Numbered from the stretch's first letter, positions 52,547 through 60,391 are shown. The stretch: DNA of 64,000 nucleotides from an uncultured Blautia sp. (GCA_958367245.1 CATXEA010000001.1:62001-126000), one strand, 5' to 3'. The notes: generated by a model from the sequence alone, not told the origin. Numbers and translations are program-made.

Positions 52547-53237
52547 CTAATGCTTCCAGAGAAACAAATTTGTGATTCCCGTCTTTTCCGAGGTCCGCAT
52601 AAACCTCCAGTCTTTCCACCATATAGGCAAATTCCGGAAGTTCTGTACCAAGCCAGTTGAAGAAAGTATCTGTTACAAGCTCCGGTTTCGTATAGTTTGC
52701 GCTTGCGGAGGCAAGACTTAAGAAAAGCTTATCTCCCTGAAGTTCCATTTTATAGATAAACGGGCGAATATCCACTGTGGCTTCGCTGCGTTTTGTCTTC
52801 TTTGTCACCAGTATTTCCTTCTGCGCCAGAAATTCTTCGATTCTGCTTTTCCACTCAACCGCAGGTTCTTTTCCGGTACGGAATTCCACCAGATAGTCTG
52901 CTGCCGCAACTAAAGACATGGCTTTGCCCGCTTTTCCGTCTTCTACCTGACGGGCGCTGATTACCTGAAAGCCTTCCGCCATAGTCTCGTTCAGTCTTCT
53001 GGTAATTTCACCGGTAGGAACGGTTTGAGCCAGCTCCAGATCAAAATATTCTCCACGGCTTGTAGTTCCTACTCCAAGAGGAGCTGCAAAGGACATAATC
53101 ATATGAGGGCTGTATCCACCGGAAAAAGCAACCGGAAGTCCGGCTCTTCGAACAGCCTTCTGGAAATAGCGCATGGTATCAAGATGACCCACAAATTTCA
53201 CAGGTCCCTGTTTACTGAATTTAATCCTAACCTTCAT
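52530..53237 (-). CDS. TIGR03936 radical SAM-associated protein (DUF2344)
   Basis: Protein of 235 residues from the ATG at 53237, GGAGGAGG eight bases upstream. It opens MKVRIKFSKQGPVKFVGHLD, then FSGGYSPHMIMSFAAPLGVGTTS, the DUF2344 hallmark. No radical SAM cysteines: it partners the larger radical SAM protein encoded just upstream, overlapping it by 11 bases. Some relatives are a C-terminal fusion to that partner. RNA-linked function suspected from neighbours, not proven. Confidence 0.9.
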   Translation of the reverse strand: MKVRIKFSKQGPVKFVGHLDTMRYFQKAVRRAGLPVAFSGGYSPHMIMSFAAPLGVGTTSRGEYFDLELAQTVPTGEITRRLNETMAEGFQVISARQVEDGKAGKAMSLVAAADYLVEFRTGKEPAVEWKSRIEEFLAQKEILVTKKTKRSEATVDIRPFIYKMELQGDKLFLSLASASANYTKPELVTDTFFNWLGTELPEFAYMVERLEVYADLGKDGNHKFVSLEALGEEVE

Positions 53238-55086
53238 AGCATACGCCTCCTCCATATCGTTTTGCACCGCATCCGGAGCACTGCTGGCGGCAGTTCGGTG
53301 TTACGGTCTCATTTTTTGCCTGCTCCCATTCACGGATCAGGAACTGCTTTGTCACACCTGCGTCGATGAAATCCCATGGAAGGATTTCGTCAGTGGAACG
53401 CTCCCGTAGAGTATAGAAGTCGAGATCGATTCCTGTCTCTGCAAAGGCTTCTTTCCAGATGTGATAACGGAAACTTTCTGACCAGGCGTCGTATAAAGCG
53501 CCTTTTTCATATGCTTTCAGGATAACGTCCGCACATCTTCTGTCTCCTCTTGCAAGGAAGCCTTCCAGAATCGTTACATCCGGCTCATGCCAGCTATATT
53601 TGATGCTTCGCTGATTGGTCTGCTGACGGATTTCATTTTTAACAACCTTTGCTTTGCCGATAAAATCTTCTTCACTGTACATTCCTGCCCACTGGAATGG
53701 GGTAAAAGGTTTCGGAACAAAGAAAGAGGTACTTACGTTAATCTGTACCTTGCCGTTTCGGTTTTCTTTTGGAATTTCATAATACTCTTCTGCAATTTTC
53801 TGTGCAAGATGGGCAATTCCCTTCATATCCTCTTCTGTTTCTGTGGGAAGACCGAGCATGAAGTAGAGCTTCACTCTGTTCCAGCCGCCTTTAAAAGCTT
53901 CTCCGGCCCCGTGAAGGATATCCTCCTCTGTCAGTCCCTTATTGATAACATTTCTAAGGCGCTGAGAGCCGGCTTCCGGAGCAAAGGTAAGACTGCTTTT
54001 TTTCACATCCTGTACTTTGCTCATCACATCGAGAGCAAAAGCGTCAATACGAAGAGAAGGAAGAGAGATATTTACGGCATCCTCCTTAAATTCGTCGATA
54101 AGGAAATTTACAAGCTCCTTTAACTCTGTATAATCGCTGGAGCTTAAAGAACTCAAAGAAATCTCTTCGTGTCCGGTGTTTTTCAGCATTTCTCTGGCAG
54201 AAGCTTTTAATTCTTCCACATCGCGCTCTCTGGTCGGACGGTAAATCATACCAGCCTGACAGAAACGGCAGCCGCGGATACAGCCTCTTTGGATTTCCAG
54301 AGTGACACGGTCCTGAGTAGCCTTGATAAACGGGACAACGGGAGCTTCAATTGTCCGGTATCCGGCTGCCATATCTGTTACGACCTGCTTTTGTACTTTT
54401 TCGGGAACGCCCTCTTTTACAGGGGTAAAAGAAGCGATGGTTCCGTCCTCTTTATAGGTTACTTCATATAAAGACGGAACATAAATTCCCGGAATCTGAG
54501 CAGCTTTCAGAAGGAAATCCTGTCTTGTTCCGCCTGCTTTTTTATTTGCCTTATAAGCGTCAAAAAGCGCATCGTAAACAGTTTCTCCCTCCCCGATATA
54601 AAAGAGGTCGAAAAATTCTGCCAGAGGCTCCGGATTGTAAGCGCAGGCGCCGCCGCCGATTACAATAGGTTCGTCCTCTTCACGGTCTTTTGCAAGAAGG
54701 TGCATATGGCTCAGATCCAGTACCTGAAGCACATTGGTGTAACACATCTCATAGCCGAGAGTGATTCCAAGGAAGTCAAAATCTCTCACAGGATCCTGAG
54801 ATTCCAGTGCAAACAGAGGAATATTTTCCTCTCTCATTACCTTATCAAGGTCAGTCCACGGAGAAAATACACGCTCACACCATACATCTTCTCTTTTGTT
54901 AAACATATTGTAAAGAATCATCATACCAAGATTGGACATGCCGATTTCATATACGTCCGGAAAACACATGGCAAAACGGATATCCACATCTTTGGTTTTC
55001 ATAACAGAGTTGACCTCTCCGCCGATATAGCGGGCGGATTTGTCAACTTTTAATAATATTTCATCGCTTAAAGCCAGCTTTCTCAT
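53227..55086 (-). CDS. TIGR03960 B12-binding radical SAM protein
   Basis: Large radical SAM protein of 619 residues from the ATG at 55086 (AAAGGAG upstream). N-terminal cobalamin-binding-like Rossmann region (about 40-160: CFPDVYEIGMSNLGM, IVIGGGACAYNPEP), then the SAM cluster motif GCIRGCRFCQAG (C-x3-C-x2-C) and the PSLRIDAF barrel strand. The C-terminus ends with four cysteines in CRQQCSGCG, a possible second cluster. Substrate unknown; conserved with its DUF2344 partner and RNase G-L21, suggesting an RNA or ribosome substrate. Confidence 0.9.
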   Translation of the reverse strand: MRKLALSDEILLKVDKSARYIGGEVNSVMKTKDVDIRFAMCFPDVYEIGMSNLGMMILYNMFNKREDVWCERVFSPWTDLDKVMREENIPLFALESQDPVRDFDFLGITLGYEMCYTNVLQVLDLSHMHLLAKDREEDEPIVIGGGACAYNPEPLAEFFDLFYIGEGETVYDALFDAYKANKKAGGTRQDFLLKAAQIPGIYVPSLYEVTYKEDGTIASFTPVKEGVPEKVQKQVVTDMAAGYRTIEAPVVPFIKATQDRVTLEIQRGCIRGCRFCQAGMIYRPTRERDVEELKASAREMLKNTGHEEISLSSLSSSDYTELKELVNFLIDEFKEDAVNISLPSLRIDAFALDVMSKVQDVKKSSLTFAPEAGSQRLRNVINKGLTEEDILHGAGEAFKGGWNRVKLYFMLGLPTETEEDMKGIAHLAQKIAEEYYEIPKENRNGKVQINVSTSFFVPKPFTPFQWAGMYSEEDFIGKAKVVKNEIRQQTNQRSIKYSWHEPDVTILEGFLARGDRRCADVILKAYEKGALYDAWSESFRYHIWKEAFAETGIDLDFYTLRERSTDEILPWDFIDAGVTKQFLIREWEQAKNETVTPNCRQQCSGCGAKRYGGGVCYEG

Positions 55087-55150
55087 AATTCTCCTTTCGG
55101 TTTGGCACATTGTGCAAAATCTTTCTGGAATTGCTTTTTATATTGGTTTA

Positions 55151-56596
55151 TCACTGCATAATTGTTCCCAGATAATAAAAACCTTTACAGGTATCCAGAT
55201 GAACCTTTACATATTTCCCAAGCATTTCCTCTGTTCCCGGAAAATGTACAAGAAGATTGTACTGCGTGCGTCCTGTAAAGATTCCTTTTTCCTTACTCTC
55301 TGTTTCTACCAGCACTTCCTGAACAGTCCCTTCAAATCTGGAAGAAATCTGTCGTCCTTTTTCCTGAACAAGAGCAAGAAGACGGTCGAAACGGTCTTTT
55401 ACCACATCCTCAGGTATCTGGTCTTCCATTTTTGCGGCAGGCGTACCGCTGCGTTTGGAATAGATGAAGGTGAAAGCAGTGTCAAAACCGGCTTTTTCCA
55501 CAACATCCAGAGTTTCCTTAAAATCCTCCTCTGTTTCGCCCGGGAAACCGACGATGATATCCGTTGTAAGGGAAATATCGGGAACTGCTGTCCGAATTTT
55601 GTCCACAAGACCGAGATATTTCTCTTTATCATAGCGGCGGTTCATTTCCTTTAAAATACGGCTGCTTCCTGACTGCATGGGAAGATGCAGATGGTGACAT
55701 ACTTTTTGGCTCTCTGCCATTACCTGAATCAGTTCATCGGATAAATCCTTGGGATGTGAAGTCATAAAACGAATCCGTTTCAGTCCCTCGATTTCTTCAA
55801 TCTGTTTCAAAAGCTGGGCAAACGTAATCGGATGCTCCAGAGTTTTTCCGTAGGAGTTTACGTTCTGTCCAAGAAGCATGACTTCGGATACGCCATCTCG
55901 CACTAATGCCTTTACCTCATTAATGATTGCCTGAGGGTCACGGCTTCGTTCTCTGCCGCGGACATAGGGAACAATACAGTAACTGCAGAAATTGTTGCAT
56001 CCGAACATAATATTTACTCCGGATTTAAAAGTGTAATTTCGTTCTGTAGGAAGTTCTTCCACGATTTTGTCGGTTCCTTCCCAGATATCGATCAACTGAT
56101 TTTCTGATTCAAGCATCTCATGGTACAACTCTGCGAATTTGAAGATATTGTGAGTTCCGAATACAAGGTTTACAAAAGGATAATCCTTTTTGATTTTTTC
56201 TACTACATGCTCTTCCTGCATCATACAGCCGAAAAGCACGATTTTCATATCCGGATTATGTTTTTTTAAATTCTGAAGCTTGCCCAGACGGCCGTAAACC
56301 TTAAGATTGGCATTTTCACGTACAGTGCAGGTATTGTAGATTACTACGTCTGCATCTTCTGTCTGTTTACGCACATAACCGATTTCATCCATGATACCGG
56401 CAACTACTTCACTCTGTTTTTCGTTCATCTGGCAGCCAAAGGTTTCCAGACAGTATGTAAGAGGTCGTCCAAGAGCCTCGCTCATCAGCATTACTTCTGA
56501 GTGAGCCTTGGCGATAAAGTAATATTGACGCTTTGTATCCTCCTGCGGAGCAGCCTGCGTCAAATCTATCTCGTTAAAATCAATTTCATTAAACAT
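55151..56596 (-). CDS. miaB: tRNA-2-methylthio-N6-dimethylallyladenosine synthase
   Basis: Radical SAM methylthiotransferase acting after MiaA at tRNA A37. Auxiliary cluster cysteines in FGCQMNEKQSE, NTCTVREN and FGCMMQ; the radical SAM motif CNNFCSYC; C-terminal TRAM domain (GTVQEVLVETESKEKGIFTG). 481 residues from the ATG at 56596, with AAAGGA eight bases upstream. In many Firmicutes miaB precedes mutS; here mutS is 40 kb away on the other strand, so the order is rearranged. Head of the long minus-strand run. Confidence 0.96.
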   Translation of the reverse strand: MFNEIDFNEIDLTQAAPQEDTKRQYYFIAKAHSEVMLMSEALGRPLTYCLETFGCQMNEKQSEVVAGIMDEIGYVRKQTEDADVVIYNTCTVRENANLKVYGRLGKLQNLKKHNPDMKIVLFGCMMQEEHVVEKIKKDYPFVNLVFGTHNIFKFAELYHEMLESENQLIDIWEGTDKIVEELPTERNYTFKSGVNIMFGCNNFCSYCIVPYVRGRERSRDPQAIINEVKALVRDGVSEVMLLGQNVNSYGKTLEHPITFAQLLKQIEEIEGLKRIRFMTSHPKDLSDELIQVMAESQKVCHHLHLPMQSGSSRILKEMNRRYDKEKYLGLVDKIRTAVPDISLTTDIIVGFPGETEEDFKETLDVVEKAGFDTAFTFIYSKRSGTPAAKMEDQIPEDVVKDRFDRLLALVQEKGRQISSRFEGTVQEVLVETESKEKGIFTGRTQYNLLVHFPGTEEMLGKYVKVHLDTCKGFYYLGTIMQ

Positions 56597-56672
56597 TGTA
56601 TATATCCTTTCTTCAGGGAATAAAGACAACCCCGGAAACGGATTACCAAGGCTGCCCATAGTGCTACGACAT

Positions 56673-56701
56673 ATTTTAACTGATTTGCTTTGTTTTGTCC
56701 A
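56673..56701 (-). promoter_or_regulatory. miaB promoter, intact at element edge
   Basis: On the minus strand TGGACA (56696-56701), 17-base spacer, TAAAAT (56673-56678). It is undisturbed, so any insertion lies beyond 56702. Confidence 0.6.
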
Positions 56702-56718
56702 GTATCCCGAAAAAGATA

Positions 56719-56745
56719 GTTACTGTTCACTCCGTTCACAGCAAC
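56719..56745. repeat. imperfect palindrome near element left edge
   Basis: GTTACTGT...ACAGCAAC with a GTTCAC-rich centre, one mismatch in the arms. It lies between the miaB promoter and the first element gene and may be a terminal or attachment sequence. Confidence 0.4.
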
Positions 56746-56778
56746 GAGAGATATTAACAAACAACTCTCTCAAACAGG

Positions 56779-56811
56779 TTTTTTGAATTTTTTTAAAAAA
56801 GTTTCAAAAAA
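56779..56811. repeat. AT palindrome
   Basis: TTTTTTGAA (56779-56787) and TTCAAAAAA (56803-56811) flank a T7/A6 core: a 33-base near-perfect palindrome. Could be a transcription end for either strand or a protein site. Confidence 0.5.
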
Positions 56812-56863
56812 CATCAAATATTTGGGGTCTCTGTTCCGAATAACAAGTAGGAGGAGATTTAAA

Positions 56864-57214
56864 ATGAATATGGACGAGTTGTTAAAAAGATGTAACTTTG
56901 CTGAAAATTACAAAGGATATCAGATTTTGCGGGAATGTATCCGTATCGCCTGTCAGGATGAGAATAAGCTTTCTACATACAGGAAGCTGTACCTCGAAGT
57001 TGCTTTGTCAGTTCCTTCCACACCTGCCTGTATGGAAAGGAATATGAGAACTTTGATTCGTCACGCTTGGAATTGCGGAGCGCAGGAAAAGTTGTGTGCC
57101 ATTGCAGGCTGTTCTGTTATGGACAGACGCCCGACAGTCAGTGAGACAATCGAAATGTTTGTATATTTTATAAATGACCATCCCGGACTGGTAACCTTAA
57201 ATGATACTTTGTAA
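56864..57214 (+). CDS. stand-alone Spo0A C-terminal (DNA-binding) domain protein
   Basis: Protein of 116 residues made of the Spo0A effector domain without receiver. Similarity to Spo0A's HTH: RNMRTLIRHAWNCGAQEKLCAI and RRPTVSETIEMFVYFIND (here in parts of under 20). ATG with GGAGGAG upstream, before an AT palindrome. It could bind Spo0A boxes of the host and tie the element to the sporulation or stationary programme, an inference from the domain alone. Confidence 0.75.
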   Translation: MNMDELLKRCNFAENYKGYQILRECIRIACQDENKLSTYRKLYLEVALSVPSTPACMERNMRTLIRHAWNCGAQEKLCAIAGCSVMDRRPTVSETIEMFVYFINDHPGLVTLNDTL

Positions 57215-57291
57215 AATTCAGCCAAAAACGGCAGGCAGGATAATAAGCAGAGCATCAGAGTAAGAAAGTTGGTGCTTGTCAGGTTCTTCCA

Positions 57292-57353
57292 TCTATGTAA
57301 CACTGTTATAGAACAACCGTGTTACAGGGTGGCTGACCTCTATTCTACATAGA
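57292..57353 (+). repeat. nested inverted repeats before tnpV-like gene
   Basis: Outer TCTATGTA (57292-57299) / TACATAGA (57346-57353) and inner GTAACAC (57297-57303) / GTGTTAC (57319-57325), sharing three bases so the two stems are alternatives or stack. Possible regulatory leader or binding site. Confidence 0.5.
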
Positions 57354-57368
57354 ATGGGGGTGGTGCTG

Positions 57369-57446
57369 ATGAACAATCATCATTTTGATTTCAAAGATAT
57401 GCCATACTTGTTTGTGAAGAGTTCAGCTGCCTTGAATTTCACATGA
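57369..57446 (+). CDS. possible 25-residue leader peptide
   Basis: Short frame MNNHHFDFKDMPYLFVKSS then AALNFT, stopping at 57446, preceded by a GGGGGTGG that could serve as a ribosome site. It follows a nested inverted-repeat region, so could be a regulatory leader. Coding status is unproven. Confidence 0.3.
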   Translation: MNNHHFDFKDMPYLFVKSSAALNFT

Positions 57447-57494
57447 ACAGGGACACGATCAGCTGGATTCTAAAAAAGAATACAGGAGGTCGCT

Positions 57495-57890
57495 ATGGAG
57501 AAATTGGAAAAACGGATTCATGATGACAGCAATGGTCTGGACTATGTTCTGGTCGGAGACTACTACATACCAGACTTGAAGCTGCCGGAAGAAAACCGTC
57601 CCATTGGGCGATGGGGACAGATGCATAGGGATTATCTGAAACAGTACCGCCCAGCCCTATACAATGAACTGCTTTTGGCGGGCAGGCTCTGGACATATCT
57701 GGCAGACCTGAATGAACAGGCACAGAATCGGTTAGACACCATCATGGAACAGATGAAAGCTGCCGAAGGTATCACTGAGGAATTGAAAGCCCATGAACAG
57801 ATAGCATGGGTCAGAGCTGTCAATAACATTCGTAACCGGGCAGAGGAAATTATCCTCTCGGAATTGGTGTACGGAAAGGAGCCGCTATGA
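57495..57890 (+). CDS. TnpV-like transposon-encoded protein
   Basis: Protein of 131 residues resembling TnpV of Tn4451-type mobilizable transposons. Features: YVLVGDYYIPDLKLPEENRPIGRWG near the N-terminus (given in part), then YLKQYRPALYNELLLAGRL and a helical C-terminus LNEQAQNRL...EEIILSELVYGKE. No nuclease motif is visible; TnpV function is unknown. ATG with AGGAGG upstream. Its stop overlaps the next small gene (ATGA). Confidence 0.85.
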   Translation: MEKLEKRIHDDSNGLDYVLVGDYYIPDLKLPEENRPIGRWGQMHRDYLKQYRPALYNELLLAGRLWTYLADLNEQAQNRLDTIMEQMKAAEGITEELKAHEQIAWVRAVNNIRNRAEEIILSELVYGKEPL

Positions 57891-58066
57891 GATACCGCAT
57901 TGAACGAATAGAAGGTCAACATTGTCATTTTGTTAATGGGCGGAAAGAACTTCTTGCCTATTTGAAACACACACAGGCGGGAACCATCACAGACATCCGT
58001 AAGATTTATCAGAGCGGCGTTACCGATTCTGTCATGGAACTGTATCTGCCGTATATGAAAAAATAG
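57887..58066 (+). CDS. small element protein, 59 residues
   Basis: Starts in the TnpV-like stop (ATGA) and encodes MRYRIERIEGQHCHFVN..., a 59-residue protein ending LPYMKK. No known domain recognised. Coupling to the tnpV-like gene and a terminator after it support expression. Confidence 0.6.
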   Translation: MRYRIERIEGQHCHFVNGRKELLAYLKHTQAGTITDIRKIYQSGVTDSVMELYLPYMKK

Positions 58067-58098
58067 AATGTTTGTTATACCAAAACAGAGTATTTTTT

Positions 58099-58135
58099 GA
58101 ACCACTCACTGAATTTTCCAGCGGGTGGTTCTTTT
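58099..58135 (+). terminator. terminator after tnpV-like transcript
   Basis: GAACCACTC (58099-58107) / GGGTGGTTC (58123-58131) stem plus TTTT, between the plus small gene and the minus XRE regulator. Confidence 0.7.
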
Positions 58136-58136
58136 A

Positions 58137-58982
58137 TTACCGCTTTTTCTTCTTGGGAACAAAGTAAGGCTGCGGCTTCGCCTTTCCCCTCTTGCTGTTG
58201 GGATTTTTCAACAGCTTTGACAGGCTTAGTATCCGTAGGAACGCAGAGAAGTCCTCGGAGGAGATTTTTTCAAACGGTATCATCATCTGGTCGCAGAACT
58301 CATGAATCATCCGTTCTTCATTACTCCCCAGCTGCATCGTGCGTTGGAACTTTTCCTGCACTTGCGTAAGCGTTGGCTGCGGATCGGCGGTTGTCGGGTC
58401 GGTGACATGGGCTTTGCGTATATCACGGACAATGCTGTCTAAATCATCATGTATCGTATGATGGAAGAAGTCACTTTCCTGAACCTGCCCTACTTCCAGT
58501 GTACGGACATAAAGGTCATCTTCTCCCGGAGCATGGCTGTTTAGGATTTCCTGCCGGGCAGCTTCCAGTACCATGTTCATCTGCTCGACACGCATATCCG
58601 CAATTCGGTCAACAAAAATTTCTATATCTGCCATCAGCCGCCGGAAGTTTGGGTGTGTGGCAATCTCGCACAAAAGCCGGTTGTTGATGGTGCCGCTGCT
58701 TAAAAGTTCTACCATATCATCGCTCAGATGCAGAGCCTGTAGCTCTGTGTTTGGGTGATTTTTATTTTCCGTCAGCCCCATCAGGTAGTCGGTGGACACG
58801 CCGTAAAATTTTGCCAGTGTTGCAATGGCAAAGGGGCTGATGTCCTTATAATCATCGTTTTCATATTTCCCCAGAGCCGATTTGGATAATCCCGTCTGCT
58901 CTGCCAGTTTTTCCAGTGTCAGGTCTTTATTTACTACCCGAAGGTCTTTTAACCGTTCTTGAATGGAAAGTTTTACGTGCAT
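58137..58982 (-). CDS. XRE-family transcriptional regulator
   Basis: 281-residue protein with an N-terminal Cro/CI-type HTH (about 22-68: TLEKLAEQTGLSKSALGKY, and YGVSTDYLMGLTEN). A long helical region (about 75-260) could bind a ligand or partner, and the tail is basic (RGKAKPQPYFVPKKKKR). It is divergent from the small mobilization genes and likely represses them or itself; its own promoter overlaps a dyad. Function inferred. Confidence 0.82.
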   Translation of the reverse strand: MHVKLSIQERLKDLRVVNKDLTLEKLAEQTGLSKSALGKYENDDYKDISPFAIATLAKFYGVSTDYLMGLTENKNHPNTELQALHLSDDMVELLSSGTINNRLLCEIATHPNFRRLMADIEIFVDRIADMRVEQMNMVLEAARQEILNSHAPGEDDLYVRTLEVGQVQESDFFHHTIHDDLDSIVRDIRKAHVTDPTTADPQPTLTQVQEKFQRTMQLGSNEERMIHEFCDQMMIPFEKISSEDFSAFLRILSLSKLLKNPNSKRGKAKPQPYFVPKKKKR

Positions 58983-59026
58983 CGAAATGCCCCCTTTTTA
59001 TCAGGAAAATCCTGTTGCTATTTACC

Positions 59027-59055
59027 ATTATAGCACGTTTCCATAAGCGTGGAAA
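59027..59055 (-). promoter_or_regulatory. promoter and TTTCCA-N6-TGGAAA dyad of the XRE gene
   Basis: On the minus strand -35 TTTCCA (59050-59055), 17-base spacer, perfect TATAAT (59027-59032). The perfect dyad TTTCCA-N6-TGGAAA (59038-59055) covers the -35, a plausible autoregulatory operator. Confidence 0.6.
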
Positions 59056-59158
59056 TATGGCGTTTTTGTGGATTTTTCCATCGTTTTGGATATAAGGGAG
59101 AAGCCCTGTTTTTTCGGTAGAATGATTCTTGTCAACAGACAGGAACCTTGAAAATCGA

Positions 59159-59296
59159 ATGACCGGCTGCATGATGTATGACCTTTGGGGAAGTGACGCC
59201 ATGACAGGAGCGCACCAAAAAGGACAATACGCCGGTGGGGAGCGTACCCGCTTGCAGGAGCAGATTGCAGATAGGAAACGGCAAAGAAGATTGTAA
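59159..59296 (+). CDS. small element protein, 45 residues
   Basis: Frame opening MTGCMMYDLWGSDAMTGAHQ and ending RKRQRRL, divergent from the XRE gene and before two hairpins. Small basic-tailed proteins occur at this spot in similar elements. Ribosome site weak; coding likely but not sure. Confidence 0.4.
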   Translation: MTGCMMYDLWGSDAMTGAHQKGQYAGGERTRLQEQIADRKRQRRL

Positions 59297-59301
59297 CTTA
59301 T

Positions 59302-59345
59302 GCGGGGTTTGCCCCGCTGTAAATAGAAGCTGCGTAAGCGGCTTC
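59302..59345 (+). repeat. two adjacent hairpins upstream of TTRAP
   Basis: GCGGGG-TTTG-CCCCGC (59302-59317) and GAAGCTGC-GTAA-GCGGCTTC (59326-59345, one G-U). They lie before the AGGAGG at 59359. Could be attenuator or mobilization sites. Confidence 0.5.
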
Positions 59346-59373
59346 TCCATGAAATGACAGGAGGTTGATTTTT

Positions 59374-59688
59374 ATGAAGTTAAGTATCAGGGAAAAGAAA
59401 GTGCTGTATACGTTTGGCTGTCCCAACTATCAAAACACAGTCACAAGGATGAAATGGCTCACGGCGCTTACCGTTGATCCGGAAGCAAAGCGCCGGATGC
59501 TGGAACTTGCCCGGAAGTTGGAAATGGAAACCGATGAAAGCTGGTACAACTGCTTTTATCATCATCTGCGGGCTGAGATGGATGAGTATTACCGGGCAAA
59601 ACGCTGTCTGTGTGTAGTCAGGAAAAGCACCGATTATGAGGAGGATTTTTATGATTATGAGGAGAATTTTTATGAGGAAGCCGTCTAA
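59374..59688 (+). CDS. transposon-transfer assisting protein (TTRAP family)
   Basis: 104-residue protein with the TTRAP opening KLSIREKKVLYTFGC and ALTVDPEAKRRMLELARKL, as in conjugative and mobilizable transposons of Firmicutes. Acidic C-terminal tail (YEEDFYDYEENFYEE). AGGAGG nine bases before the ATG. Exact role in transfer unknown. Confidence 0.85.
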   Translation: MKLSIREKKVLYTFGCPNYQNTVTRMKWLTALTVDPEAKRRMLELARKLEMETDESWYNCFYHHLRAEMDEYYRAKRCLCVVRKSTDYEEDFYDYEENFYEEAV

Positions 59689-59998
59689 ATATGAAAAAGA
59701 AACCATTATCAACTTCAACGAAGCGGAGGACACCGCCAATATTTATACGTTCAACGCTGACTTGAAGCGTCGTCTGGCTGAGTTCAGCCGGAAATACCCT
59801 TTGCTGTGCCGGTTGGAACACAGTACCGCTGAGGGGAGCGTGACTTACGTGATGGACAAATCCCGCTTATCTATCCGGCTGGTGCCGCCGTATAGTGAGG
59901 AGCGCAGAGTCGCCGCCAGAGAATACGCTAAACAACACGGCTTTCAGGTTCTGCGGACAGAGAAGGAAAGTGCCGGATATGGGTGCGTTTTACGGTAA
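59672..59998 (+). CDS. conserved element protein of unknown function
   Basis: 108 residues from the ATG at 59672, where GAGGAG lies seven bases upstream inside the TTRAP end (overlap of 17 bases). Contains TANIYTFNADLKRRLAEFSRK and a second half with SYDMDK-like strands (MDKSRLSIRLVPPYSEE). No catalytic motif seen. Neighbour conservation in TTRAP-type elements is the only hint to function. Confidence 0.6.
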   Translation: MRKPSKYEKETIINFNEAEDTANIYTFNADLKRRLAEFSRKYPLLCRLEHSTAEGSVTYVMDKSRLSIRLVPPYSEERRVAAREYAKQHGFQVLRTEKESAGYGCVLR

Positions 59999-60102
59999 AA
60001 CAACGGGTCTGCACCCAGCATTTTTATCGTGAAGATGCTAAGGGGTACTCTGTACCGTCTCCTATGTAAAACCGGCACATGAAGCGTTACAGAGCCGGAA
60101 GA

Positions 60103-60141
60103 GCTGACAAAAGCCTCCGCAGAGGGGGAGGTCAGCTTTTC
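60103..60141 (+). repeat. hairpin AGCTGAC/GTCAGCT
   Basis: Stem AGCTGAC (60103-60109) / GTCAGCT (60132-60138) with inner CCTCC/GGAGG and four Ts. Terminator-like element just before the oriT tract. Confidence 0.6.
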
Positions 60142-60154
60142 CGGGCTGGGTACA

Positions 60155-60278
60155 GGGGTGCAGCACCCTGTTGGGGTCAAGGGGCAACGCCCATTGGCTG
60201 GGTTGAGGGACGGCAGTTCCCATCGGGTCAAGGGTGAAACGCCTTGGCAGGTCAAGGGCGGCAGCCTTGCCCAGTGAA
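60155..60278. repeat. about five tandem 24-26 bp degenerate repeats
   Basis: Units start at 60155, 60181, 60207, 60232 and 60256. Each opens AGGG and most end near GGGTCA (GGGTTG in the second), with a short GGG/CCC-type hairpin inside in several. Lies just left of the oriT-like palindrome. Confidence 0.65.
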
Positions 60279-60320
60279 TTGGCGTTGCGCCGATTCGTAC
60301 TGGGTATTACTTGTCGCAAA
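60271..60320. other. candidate origin of transfer (oriT)
   Basis: Nested palindrome: CCCAGT / ACTGGG (60271-60276, 60300-60305), AAT/ATT (60278-60280, 60294-60296) and GGCG-TTG-CGCC (60282-60292), followed by a TATTACTTGTCGC flank. It lies 71 bases before the Mob relaxase gene, where mobilizable elements keep oriT. The nick site is not identified. Confidence 0.65.
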
Positions 60321-60391
60321 ACTGCTCAAGGAATCGGCTGCGCCGCCACTCCCCGGTCGGGGAAAGAAAAAAGATTGGAGGGAAAAACAGA

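Noticed and set aside
60155..60278. CRISPR-like repeat array
   Set aside because: Units are contiguous and degenerate with no spacers; they lead into an oriT-like palindrome.
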